Origin: Anaerofustis sp.
GTDB taxonomy: Bacteria > Bacillota > Clostridia > Eubacteriales > Anaerofustaceae
Length of the DNA stretch: 64,000 bases
Reading direction: 5' to 3'
Assembly: GCF_019420015.1 (NCBI RefSeq)
Contig: NZ_JAHZIA010000011.1
Coordinates: 1 to 64,000, forward strand
Shown here: in pieces, positions 57,049 through 64,000 of the stretch
How the letters are laid out: each line of letters starts with the position of its first letter
Numbering within the stretch: position 1 is the first letter of the stretch
The notes under the pieces: generated by a model
The model's input: only the letters and a program-made list of their open reading frames with translations
The model's database searches: none
What the model was told of the DNA's origin: nothing
Position numbers and translations under genes: made by a program

Positions 57049-59835
57049 ATGAATTATTTAGATTTACATAGACACGACGAACATTCTTTATTTGACGGAG
57101 CGGGTAAGTCAAAATATCTCGCAAGCGTAGCAAAAGAATTAGATTATAAAGCATTAGGAATATCAAATCATGGTGATATGGCTGGTTTGGTGTCACATTA
57201 TTTTGATTGTAAAGAATTTGGCATAAAACCTATATTAGGAAATGAAGTTTATTTTATGCCAAAATTTAAACAGACAAAAAATAGTTTCCATTTATGTTTG
57301 TTTGTTAAAAATTTAAAAGGCTATCATAATTTAAATAAAATAGTTACATACAGTAACAAAAATAACTATTATTATAAAGCAATCGTAGATTTTGAATTAT
57401 TAGAAAAATATAGCGAAGGTTTGATATGTACGTCTGCATGTGTAGGTGGAGTAATATCAAAAATGTATAACAAAGAAAGAGAAGATTTGTCTTATAAATT
57501 TGCAGAAAAGTTTCAAGATATTTTTGGGGATGATTATTATATAGAAATTCAGCCGTTTAAATTGACAGAAAAAGGTTTGCAAGAAAATACAGATAAATTT
57601 TTAATGCATTTGGCAAAAGAACTGGATATAAAATGTATTTTAACTTCTGATTCTCATTTTGGAAAAAGTGATGAATTTGATACTTATTTAAAAATGCACG
57701 AAATAGCTGGGCACAGAGAGTTTGGAAAGCAGTATAAGGAACGATACATGCCATCTAAGAAAGAGATTGTTAATCGTTTTTTAAGAATGCATGGAAATGA
57801 TTCAAATTTATTTAATGACAAATCAGAAGCGATAGAGTTTGCAAAAAATTGTATAAAAAATTTAAATGAAATATCTGATAAAGTAGATGAAGAAATATTT
57901 GAAAAGTTACCTTTAAAACTTCCTGTGTTTGATAAAAATATAGATAGTAAAAAGTTGTTATTAAAGAACATTAAACAAGGATTGAAAAAAAGAGGCAAAT
58001 ATAACAGGGAATATTTTAAAAGATGTAAAGAAGAGTATGATGTTATTGTTTACCATGGTTTTGAAGATTATTTTTTGATGGTACAAGATTATGTAGACTG
58101 GGCTAAATCAAAGGGTATAGAAGTAGGGCCAGGCAGAGGGTCGGCTTGTAATAGTTTAGTGTCTTATGCTTTAGGTATAACAGATGTGGATAGTTTGATA
58201 TTTAATTTAGATTTTAGAAGATTTTTAAGAAAAGATAAAAATAAATATCCAGATATTGATGTGGATTTTGAAACAGATAGACGCGGAGAAGTTATTGAAT
58301 ATTTAATTGAAAGGTATCCGAATAGAGCCGCAAGAATTTGTTCTTACGGTTTATATAAAGTAGATAATTTGTTAAATGATTTATTTAAAATTTGTGGTTT
58401 ACCATTGTCTGATAAAAATGATAGCAACAAAAAGGAAAAAGATGAAGAGATTATTTTAAAGCAAAAAGAAATAAAATCTTTAGTAAAACAATATATTGAT
58501 GTAGAAACAGGAGAATTTGATTTACATTCTGCAATGAATGATGAAAATGTTTTGAATGTAAATTATAAATATGATAATATTATAGAACATTTTAGTAAGT
58601 TATATCGTAAGATTAGGTTTTATGGAACTCATGCGGCTGGTGTAGCTATTTCAGGAGATGATATATTAAAATATACAGCAATTGAAAGAAGATCAAAACA
58701 GATGTACACTACATCTTACGATCTTGTGGATATTGAAAAATTAAATGTAATCAAATTTGATATGTTGGGGCTTCGTACAATGTCTATTCTGAGAGAGTTA
58801 AGAGATTTAACAGGAAGGCCACATTATTTTGATTATGATTTATTAAATGATAAAAAAATCTATGAAGAATTTGGAAAAGCTAATACAGATGGCATATTTC
58901 AATTTGAAGCTAAAGGTGCAAAGAATATATTAAAGCAGATTGAATGTGACTGTTACCAAGATGTTATTGCCGCAAATGCTTTAAATCGTCCTGGCCCGCT
59001 TTCTTCAGGAATGGTGGAGCAATACGCAGAAAATAAAAAAGCTTTTTTACAAGACGATGAAATGAATGATAGTAATATATTTTTTGAATATGCTGAGGAA
59101 ACTTATGGAACATTTGTTTATCAAGAGCAGGTGCAAAAAATATGTGTAGAGATGGCTGGTATGTCATGGTCTGATGCTGATAAAATTATGAAATTCATGA
59201 AAAGAGATAATTCTGAATTGTCTGAGAGTGAATTAGAAAAAGTATTGGAAGAAGAAAAAAGATTAAGAAAATTATTTGTAAAAGGAGCAGTAACAGAAAA
59301 AGGGATAAGCAAACAAGAAGCAGAAGATATTTTTAATAAAATATTGACTTATACATTTAACGCCGGTCATGCTACAGGTTATGCTTTGATTTCGATTGAA
59401 CAAATGTTTTATAAAATAAATTATAATACAGAATTTTGGTATGTTACATTAAAATATGCGAATGAAAAAGACATTCCTCGTTTGAGTGCAAAAGCGGTAT
59501 ACAATGGTGTAGTAATATTGTTACCACATGTAAATGGTTGTGCTTACCATAGCATAGCAAAAATTGATGGTGAAAGATGTATAAGAGAAGGGATGTCTAC
59601 TTTAAAAAATGTAGGTTTAAAAGCGGCGCAGGTGATAGAAGAGGAGCGAAAGAAAAATGGAAAATATTTAGATTATGATGATTTTTTAGACAGAATGGAG
59701 CCTTATAAAAGGATAGTAAATAAAAGAGTTTTAGAGGTTTTAAAAACCGAAGGAGCGTTAGAGTTTGATAAAAAAATATATTTTGGTAGATGTCAAAAAT
59801 ATAATAGTAGTTTGTATAGCAGGGGAAGCAAATGA
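57049..59835 (+). CDS. dnaE: DNA polymerase III alpha subunit (DnaE type)
   Basis: 928 residues from ATG 57049 (GAGGTG upstream). N-terminal PHP domain: LHRHDEHSLFDG, LGISNHGDMAG, GNEVYFMP, SDSHFGK. Polymerase: VGPGRGSACNSLVSYALG, PDIDVDFETDRRGEV (catalytic aspartates), FYGTHAAGVAIS, FDMLGLRTMSI (third Asp), NRPGPLSSGMVEQYA and YVYQEQV-like segment, then a helix-hairpin-helix end (YDDFLDRMEPYKRIVNKR). About 200 residues shorter than bacterial DnaE, with no proofreading exonuclease. It is the likely phage replicase. Confidence 0.95.
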   Translation: MNYLDLHRHDEHSLFDGAGKSKYLASVAKELDYKALGISNHGDMAGLVSHYFDCKEFGIKPILGNEVYFMPKFKQTKNSFHLCLFVKNLKGYHNLNKIVTYSNKNNYYYKAIVDFELLEKYSEGLICTSACVGGVISKMYNKEREDLSYKFAEKFQDIFGDDYYIEIQPFKLTEKGLQENTDKFLMHLAKELDIKCILTSDSHFGKSDEFDTYLKMHEIAGHREFGKQYKERYMPSKKEIVNRFLRMHGNDSNLFNDKSEAIEFAKNCIKNLNEISDKVDEEIFEKLPLKLPVFDKNIDSKKLLLKNIKQGLKKRGKYNREYFKRCKEEYDVIVYHGFEDYFLMVQDYVDWAKSKGIEVGPGRGSACNSLVSYALGITDVDSLIFNLDFRRFLRKDKNKYPDIDVDFETDRRGEVIEYLIERYPNRAARICSYGLYKVDNLLNDLFKICGLPLSDKNDSNKKEKDEEIILKQKEIKSLVKQYIDVETGEFDLHSAMNDENVLNVNYKYDNIIEHFSKLYRKIRFYGTHAAGVAISGDDILKYTAIERRSKQMYTTSYDLVDIEKLNVIKFDMLGLRTMSILRELRDLTGRPHYFDYDLLNDKKIYEEFGKANTDGIFQFEAKGAKNILKQIECDCYQDVIAANALNRPGPLSSGMVEQYAENKKAFLQDDEMNDSNIFFEYAEETYGTFVYQEQVQKICVEMAGMSWSDADKIMKFMKRDNSELSESELEKVLEEEKRLRKLFVKGAVTEKGISKQEAEDIFNKILTYTFNAGHATGYALISIEQMFYKINYNTEFWYVTLKYANEKDIPRLSAKAVYNGVVILLPHVNGCAYHSIAKIDGERCIREGMSTLKNVGLKAAQVIEEERKKNGKYLDYDDFLDRMEPYKRIVNKRVLEVLKTEGALEFDKKIYFGRCQKYNSSLYSRGSK

Positions 59836-60659
59836 TAAATCATTTTTACGATACTAATAAGGTAAAAATATATAATGGAGATTGTTTACAATACATTAAA
59901 AAATTATATAAAAATAATGTAAAAGTAAGTTTAGTAATAACTTCTCCGCCATATAATACAAGCAGAAAAAGTAAAAGCAAAAAAGCTCTTAGAAATCATT
60001 GGGGTAGATATGATATTTATAATGAAAAAACAAGCGAAGAGTATAGAAGTTTTATTGTAAAATTATTTCAATATTTAAATAAAATATTGGACAAAGACGG
60101 AGTAATATGTTTTAATTTAAGTTATTCTACAGAAAATACAACAGATATGTTTTATGTCATATCTGATATTATTGATAATACTAATTTTGTTTTAGCTGAT
60201 TGTATCGCATGGAAAAAGAGTAATGCCTTGCCGAATAATGCAAGCAAAAATGCTTTAACAAGAATCATAGAATATATTTTTGTAATTGTAAGAAAGGATG
60301 AAATCAAAACTTTTCAATGTAATAAAAAAGTTAAATCTGTTTCAAGGACAGGGCAAAAATATTATAGTACAATTTATAATTTTATTGAAGCGAAAAATAA
60401 TGATGGTTCTAATCCTTACAATAAAGCTACATTTAGTTCTGATTTAGTTTGTGCTTTATTGAAAATATATGCAAAAGATAAAAATATAATATTTGATCCA
60501 TTTTTGGGTACTGGCACCACTGCTTATGCTGTGTTAAAATATAATGAAGAAAACAAAACAAAATTAAAGTGTTTAGGTGCAGAAATATCAATAAATCAAT
60601 GTAAATATGCTACTGACAGAATAGATAAAGATTTTTCTAATGTTTTAAAGTATAGGTGA
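59832..60659 (+). CDS. Class-beta DNA methyltransferase (orphan)
   Basis: 275 residues. Motif IV SPPY near residue 37, target region around residues 45-170, motif X/I IIFDPFLGTGTT near 218, and LGAEISINQCKYA. SPPY and motif order (IV before I) indicate an amino-methyltransferase, N4-cytosine or N6-adenine. No restriction gene is adjacent, so the enzyme may protect phage DNA or mark replication. Overlaps the polymerase gene by four bases. Confidence 0.9.
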   Translation: MINHFYDTNKVKIYNGDCLQYIKKLYKNNVKVSLVITSPPYNTSRKSKSKKALRNHWGRYDIYNEKTSEEYRSFIVKLFQYLNKILDKDGVICFNLSYSTENTTDMFYVISDIIDNTNFVLADCIAWKKSNALPNNASKNALTRIIEYIFVIVRKDEIKTFQCNKKVKSVSRTGQKYYSTIYNFIEAKNNDGSNPYNKATFSSDLVCALLKIYAKDKNIIFDPFLGTGTTAYAVLKYNEENKTKLKCLGAEISINQCKYATDRIDKDFSNVLKYR

Positions 60660-60664
60660 AAAAA

Positions 60665-61585
60665 ATGGATGAAAAGAAAAGATTAGAAATTATGAAATTG
60701 TGTAAAAAAATAGAAGAGAAAAACGGGGAAGGTTCTATTTATAGTTTAGGATCAAAAAAAGCAAATATGAATATTCCGCGAATATCAACAAATATAGAAG
60801 ATCTCGATTTTGTATTAGGCGGAGGAATACCGAAAGGTAGAATAATGGAAATATATGGACCAGAATCCAGCGGCAAAACAAGTTTAGGATTACATCTTTG
60901 CGGTTTAAACGATATGGCACTTTATGTAGCGGCAGAGGGTACTTTTGATGCAGAAAGAGCAAGAACTTTGGGAAATAAACCAAAACAGTTGTTGGTATAT
61001 CGCCCCAGATACGGTGAGGATGCGCTTGATCGTGTGATGGAATTTACGAAAACAGGAATTCCTTTAATTGTAGTAGATTCTGTACCAGCTCTGATGCCAA
61101 AAGAAGATTACGACAAAGTAGATAAAAGTTTAGAAAATGAACATAGAATCGGAGGGGTAGCAAGGTTATTAAATAAAGCTCTACCTGTGCTTGAAAGAGA
61201 GGTTGAAAAATCTGGAACGACAATTATTTTCATTAATCAAGTTAGAGATAAGATGAACGCTATGTTGTTTGGAGAAAAAACAGACACACCAGGTGGAAGG
61301 GCTTTAAAGTTTTATTGTAGCGTCAGGATTCAGGTGGGCAGAAGAGCATGGATAGAAGTACCGAATAAAGATCCGAGAAATAGCTCTGATAGTCAAAAAA
61401 TAGGAATTGTTACAAAATGTAAAGTTGTAAAATCAAAAATATGTAACCCGTTTGGAGAGTGTGAAATTCCTATGATATTTGATCGCGGATATGTTAGTCA
61501 TGATGATGTTTTAGCTATCCGCAAAGAAATCATGTCTGAGAACAGAAAGAAACAGCGAGAAGGGAAGATGCTGAATAATGATTAG
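60665..61585 (+). CDS. recA: RecA-family recombinase
   Basis: 306 residues from ATG 60665 (AGGTG upstream; a GTG at 60656 is in frame). Walker A GPESSGKTSLG (about 60), Walker B IPLIVVDSVPALMP (about 140), FINQVRDKMNAMLFGEKTDT (L1/L2 region with GGRALKFYCSVRIQV). Shorter than bacterial RecA, because the C-terminal domain is small. Probably supports recombination-dependent replication with the neighbouring nuclease. Confidence 0.93.
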   Translation: MDEKKRLEIMKLCKKIEEKNGEGSIYSLGSKKANMNIPRISTNIEDLDFVLGGGIPKGRIMEIYGPESSGKTSLGLHLCGLNDMALYVAAEGTFDAERARTLGNKPKQLLVYRPRYGEDALDRVMEFTKTGIPLIVVDSVPALMPKEDYDKVDKSLENEHRIGGVARLLNKALPVLEREVEKSGTTIIFINQVRDKMNAMLFGEKTDTPGGRALKFYCSVRIQVGRRAWIEVPNKDPRNSSDSQKIGIVTKCKVVKSKICNPFGECEIPMIFDRGYVSHDDVLAIRKEIMSENRKKQREGKMLNND

Positions 61586-61796
61586 CTTTGAAAATCATAC
61601 ATTAAATGTTTTACCACAAAATTATAAAACAAAATCGCCATGTTATAATTGTTATGACAGGACAGACCGGTGTCACGCCTTTTGTGAAAAATATAAAAAG
61701 TATAAATTAGAACTTGAAAAGGAAAAAAGAGAGATAAAATTAAAAATAGAAGAACAAAATCAGAAAGTAAATTCTATGAATAAATTTAGTTATTAG
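61578..61796 (+). CDS. Small cysteine-motif protein
   Basis: 72 residues overlapping RecA by 8 bases. PCYNCYDRTDRCHAFCEKYK has four cysteines (C-x2-C-x6-C-x3-C) that may bind zinc, then a long coiled helix. This is a familiar small phage pattern (CxxC...CHxxC...Y). Function unknown. Confidence 0.68.
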   Translation: MISFENHTLNVLPQNYKTKSPCYNCYDRTDRCHAFCEKYKKYKLELEKEKREIKLKIEEQNQKVNSMNKFSY

Positions 61797-61810
61797 GAAA
61801 GGAAAAATAA

Positions 61811-62611
61811 ATGTCAAAGTTAAATAAATATTTAGAAATGGTGCAAAAAAATGGTGGTAATAAATCAATAAATAATATGATATTAAAACAAAAGTTTTCT
61901 AAGTTATTTGTTTTAATGAGAGACAAAGAAAATCTTACAGAAGTAAGAAAAGGTTTACATGCTTCATCTATTATTGTTCCGGATGAAAAATTTTGTTTAA
62001 GACAACAAGTTTTATCATTGTTATTTGAAATGGATCAAGGGGAGGAGCTACCGGTTAATTTGTTGCAAATTTTTGCCGCAGGTGAAAGTATTCATGAAAA
62101 ATGGCAATCAATGATTGAAAAATGTAGCGGTAAAAAAGGCAACAGTATTAAATTAATAAAAAATGAAGCAAGAAGTTATAATGAAGAATTTGAATTGTTT
62201 TATACGCCAGATAGCATTGTTGAAATTGATAATGTACCATATATCATAGAATATAAATCAATGAATACAAGAGCATATAGCTCTGGAATAAAACTACCTA
62301 ATCCTCATCCAAGTGCGAGAAAGCAAATACAGCTTTATATGTTATTGACCGGTATAGAAGATGGAATTATTTTATTAGAAGATAAAAATACACAAGATTT
62401 TTCAGTATTTAAAGTAAAATTTAATTATCGTGAAGTTTTACCTTTTATCGAAAGATTATATGATATTAAAAATGCTAAAAATGAATATTTAGAAGATGGT
62501 ATTTTGCCGAAAAGATGTTGTAAAAATTCTTTCGATGAAAGAGCGAATAACTGTAGTATGCGTTCCGCTTGTTATAATTTAGGAAAGTATAAAAATGGAA
62601 AAGATATATGA
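61811..62611 (+). CDS. Cas4-like PD-(D/E)XK exonuclease
   Basis: 266 residues with GAAAGGA upstream. CLRQQVLSLLF (first Cys), QIFAAGESIHEKWQSM, YTPDSIVEIDNVPYIIEYKS (active-site D...E-x-K), QIQLYMLLTG (helix QxxxY) and a terminal cluster RCCKNS...NNCSMRSAC. The cysteine pattern fits the Cas4/AddB iron-sulphur nuclease family, which resects DNA ends. Its position after RecA suggests a recombination partner. Confidence 0.85.
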   Translation: MSKLNKYLEMVQKNGGNKSINNMILKQKFSKLFVLMRDKENLTEVRKGLHASSIIVPDEKFCLRQQVLSLLFEMDQGEELPVNLLQIFAAGESIHEKWQSMIEKCSGKKGNSIKLIKNEARSYNEEFELFYTPDSIVEIDNVPYIIEYKSMNTRAYSSGIKLPNPHPSARKQIQLYMLLTGIEDGIILLEDKNTQDFSVFKVKFNYREVLPFIERLYDIKNAKNEYLEDGILPKRCCKNSFDERANNCSMRSACYNLGKYKNGKDI

Positions 62612-62822
62612 AACATTTGGTATAAAAAGAACTTTAAAAAATAAAGATAGGCCAGTAAAAGAAATAGAATGTGATTGTTGTAATAAAGTGTCAGATATAA
62701 ATATTTATTTTACAAAAAAAATAAAGAATAAGAATCGCTGTAAAAAAGAAAGAAAAGATGTATTTTTGTGTAAAAAACATTTTGATGAATTAAAAAAATA
62801 TATAAATTATTTTGATATTTAA
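62595..62822 (+). CDS. Small zinc-binding protein
   Basis: 75 residues. ECDCCNKVSDINIYF, then a basic loop and FLCKKHFDELK: C-C...C-x2-H type ligand set. Overlaps the nuclease gene and ends at a terminator. No family recognised. Confidence 0.62.
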   Translation: MEKIYETFGIKRTLKNKDRPVKEIECDCCNKVSDINIYFTKKIKNKNRCKKERKDVFLCKKHFDELKKYINYFDI

Positions 62823-62846
62823 AACGAGCTTTTTGCTCGTTTTTTA
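62822..62846 (+). terminator. Rho-independent terminator
   Basis: AAACGAGC (62822-62829) pairs with GCTCGTTT (62835-62842), 8 bp around TTTTT, then more T. Ends the polymerase-RecA transcript. The next promoter begins 9 bases later. Confidence 0.9.
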
Positions 62847-62854
62847 TTTTTGTA

Positions 62855-62883
62855 TTGATTTTTAAGATCATTTATGTTATTAT
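62855..62883 (+). promoter_or_regulatory. Sigma70-type promoter
   Basis: TTGATT (62855-62860), 17 bases, TGT then TATTAT (62878-62883). It precedes the frameshifted gene at 62928. Confidence 0.75.
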
Positions 62884-62927
62884 AATTATAGATGTTGAAA
62901 TGAAATTTATAGAAAGGAAAAGTTAGT

Positions 62928-63829
62928 ATGAAAAAAATAAATGTAGATAAATATTTAAGAAAAAGAGAAGGATTTTTTGATAGAACCTGGGTTTTTAATT
63001 CCATTGCAGATTTATATGAAATCATATCCATTCCTTATGAAGAAAATAAAGAATATTCAAAAGTGTATAAATATAAAAATGAATGTTCTTCTGGTAGAAA
63101 AAAAGAAGGTGTATATAGTTCTTTATATTATTTTAAAACATTTGAAGAAGCGCATAATACCATGTTGCATGGGTGGGAAAACGGTACAGTTGATTTAAAA
63201 AATGAAATTAAAAATATAAAAATAAAAACAAATAAAAATATAAAAATGAAAAGTGAATATAATGTTATAGGTGGAAATGTTTCTGTCCCACGTTATTTAC
63301 AAGGTATTCCGAATAATATGATATTAAATAAAATGGTAGAAAAAAAAGATAAAATATTAAATATCTATAAAACAATCGGATATAGTTCTAAATATTCTGC
63401 TTATACGGTAATGAGAGAAGCGGCTAAATCTGTTATTTTAATTGACATGTTAGAAAATATGGGCTATCGTTGTAATTTATTTATTGTAAAATATAATGTA
63501 GACGATTTTAATAAAAGAAAATTACAATCTTTCACATTTAAGATAAAGATAAAAGATGCAAATGAAAAGTTAAATTTAAAAAAATATCATTTTTTCTTTC
63601 AAATCCTGATTTCCAAAGAAGAATTGTTTGGAGATTATTTGAGCTACATCCTGATTATACAAAAAAGTTCTATGCTTATGGAAGTGTAATAGATTATCAT
63701 TGTAATACTTTACAAGATTATTATAAATATTATTCAGAAGTTTTTGATTTTAAGAAAAATGATATTATCTTACCAATAATCATTGATAATATTGACGAAT
63801 TTATTAAAAGCATAATGGAAAGAAAATAG
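62928..63829 (+). CDS. Conserved-looking phage protein read across a -1 frameshift
   Basis: GAAAGGA precedes ATG 62928. The first frame is open to 63689, but its last 31 residues look random. A -1 shift at 63590-63596 (T_TTT_TTC) continues FLSNPDFQRRIVWRLFELHP, YAYGSVIDYHC, YYKYYSEVFDF to TAG 63829, giving about 300 residues. The body has FDRTWVFNSIADLYEIISIP, GGNVSVPRYLQGIPNNM and MREAAKSVILIDMLENMGYR. It resembles a large-phage family of the DUF7192 kind. Either programmed frameshifting or a one-T deletion. No function known. Confidence 0.7.
63590..63636 (+). promoter_or_regulatory. Possible -1 frameshift signal
   Basis: T_TTT_TTC (63590-63596) in the correct phase, 11-base spacer, then GATTTCCAAA (63608-63617) pairing with TTTGGAGATT (63627-63636), 10 pairs including two G-T. 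Weaker than the signal at 41684. Confidence 0.45.
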
Positions 63830-63837
63830 GAAAATGT

Positions 63838-64000
63838 ATGAGTAAAATATGTATCGGGATAGATCAATCTTATAAAAACACTGGTTGGTCTATATGTAAA
63901 GATGATAAGGTTATAGAATATGGCAACATACCACTGAAACACATTGGAAACAATTCAGAGAAACGAAACATTGTCAATAGTACAGTTGAGCAACTAATAG
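63838..64000 (+). CDS. RuvC-like resolvase, 5' part
   Basis: Open to the window end: 54 residues. MSKICIGIDQSYKNTGWSIC gives the first strand and catalytic Asp of a RuvC/RNase-H fold, as in phage Holliday-junction nucleases. The gene begins nine bases after the preceding stop (AGGAAAAT upstream). Truncated by the window, so length is unknown. Confidence 0.7.
   Translation, partial: MSKICIGIDQSYKNTGWSICKDDKVIEYGNIPLKHIGNNSEKRNIVNSTVEQLI

Noticed and set aside
59832..60659. A restriction-modification system around the methyltransferase.
   Set aside because: Neighbours are polymerase and RecA; no restriction endonuclease gene is adjacent.
1..64000. Long open frames on the minus strand opposite structural and fibre genes.
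   Set aside because: They mirror good plus-strand genes, have low-complexity translations (Leu/Phe/His/Ser-rich) and lack ribosome sites or family motifs.
1..64000. CRISPR array, integrase/attachment site or transposase.
   Set aside because: No regular repeat-spacer pattern, recombinase signature or insertion-sequence ends were found. A partial tRNA at position 1 alone does not show integration.

Overview
The window is a stretch of one tailed-phage (or prophage) genome with a contractile tail, from a very AT-rich background (roughly a quarter to 30 % GC by eye). Every convincing gene is on the + strand, packed with short gaps or ATGA/TAATG overlaps. I found no integrase, repressor, rRNA, CRISPR array, IS element or host metabolic operon. 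No gene-free gap exceeds 300 bases. Strong AGGAGG-type ribosome sites, TTG/GTG starts, SLH wall-binding domains on two proteins, and M15 and M23 peptidoglycan peptidases suggest a low-GC Bacillota host with an SLH-anchored envelope. The host call is inference.

Layout. 1-68: 3' part of a tRNA with anticodon CAT. 0.1-10.5 kb: small accessory genes, with a PD-(D/E)XK nuclease, an AT-hook protein, RNase HI, terminase small subunit, a Nudix hydrolase, a MazG-like protein and a HigA-like protein. 10.5-15.2 kb: terminase large subunit and DUF1073-type portal, with small genes between. 15.2-25.5 kb: a host-recognition island of baseplate/fibre genes, a subtilisin-like protease with an SLH domain, and an array of related receptor-binding modules. 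25.7-34 kb: holin, small genes, a MuF minor head protein, and a cargo-like cluster (zeta-toxin-like kinase, ADP-ribosylglycohydrolase, ADP-ribosyltransferase, ferritin-like protein). 34.2-49.1 kb: head, neck, sheath, tube and baseplate genes in canonical order (DUF2213 protease/scaffold, cement, capsid, connectors, DUF3383 sheath, DUF3277 tube, frameshifting tail chaperone, tape measure, hub with M23 domain, Gp138-like spike, gp25-like, J-like, DUF2612). 49.3-53.7 kb: M15 endolysin, XhlA-like protein and small structural or unknown genes. 53.9-64 kb: replication and recombination (CHC2/Toprim primase, probable SSB, DnaE-type polymerase, DNA methyltransferase, RecA, Cas4-like nuclease, RuvC-like start at the edge).

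Most striking signal. Three consecutive genes of the receptor-binding array (20284, 21273, 22185) are each interrupted by a run of 7-8 G, the only G runs of six or more that I found here. Each is out of frame as given, and each would be restored by a change of one G (8 G, 7 G and 9 G). Two runs sit at the same codons of paralogous attachment domains, while the intact sister genes (19739, 22822) use ordinary codons there. I read this as a slipped-strand phase-variation system for phage receptor-binding proteins.

Regulation and recoding. Thirteen promoters share TTTACA-like -35, exactly 17 bases, TGN, and a TATTAT/TATAAT -10. They precede mainly accessory, lysis and replication genes, while the long structural runs lack them. 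The tail chaperone has a T_TTT_TTC heptamer with a 10-bp stem-loop seven bases downstream, and the same heptamer bridges two halves of the gene at 62928. In-frame internal starts would give a separate scaffold (34719) and separate SLH domains (49801, 19532).
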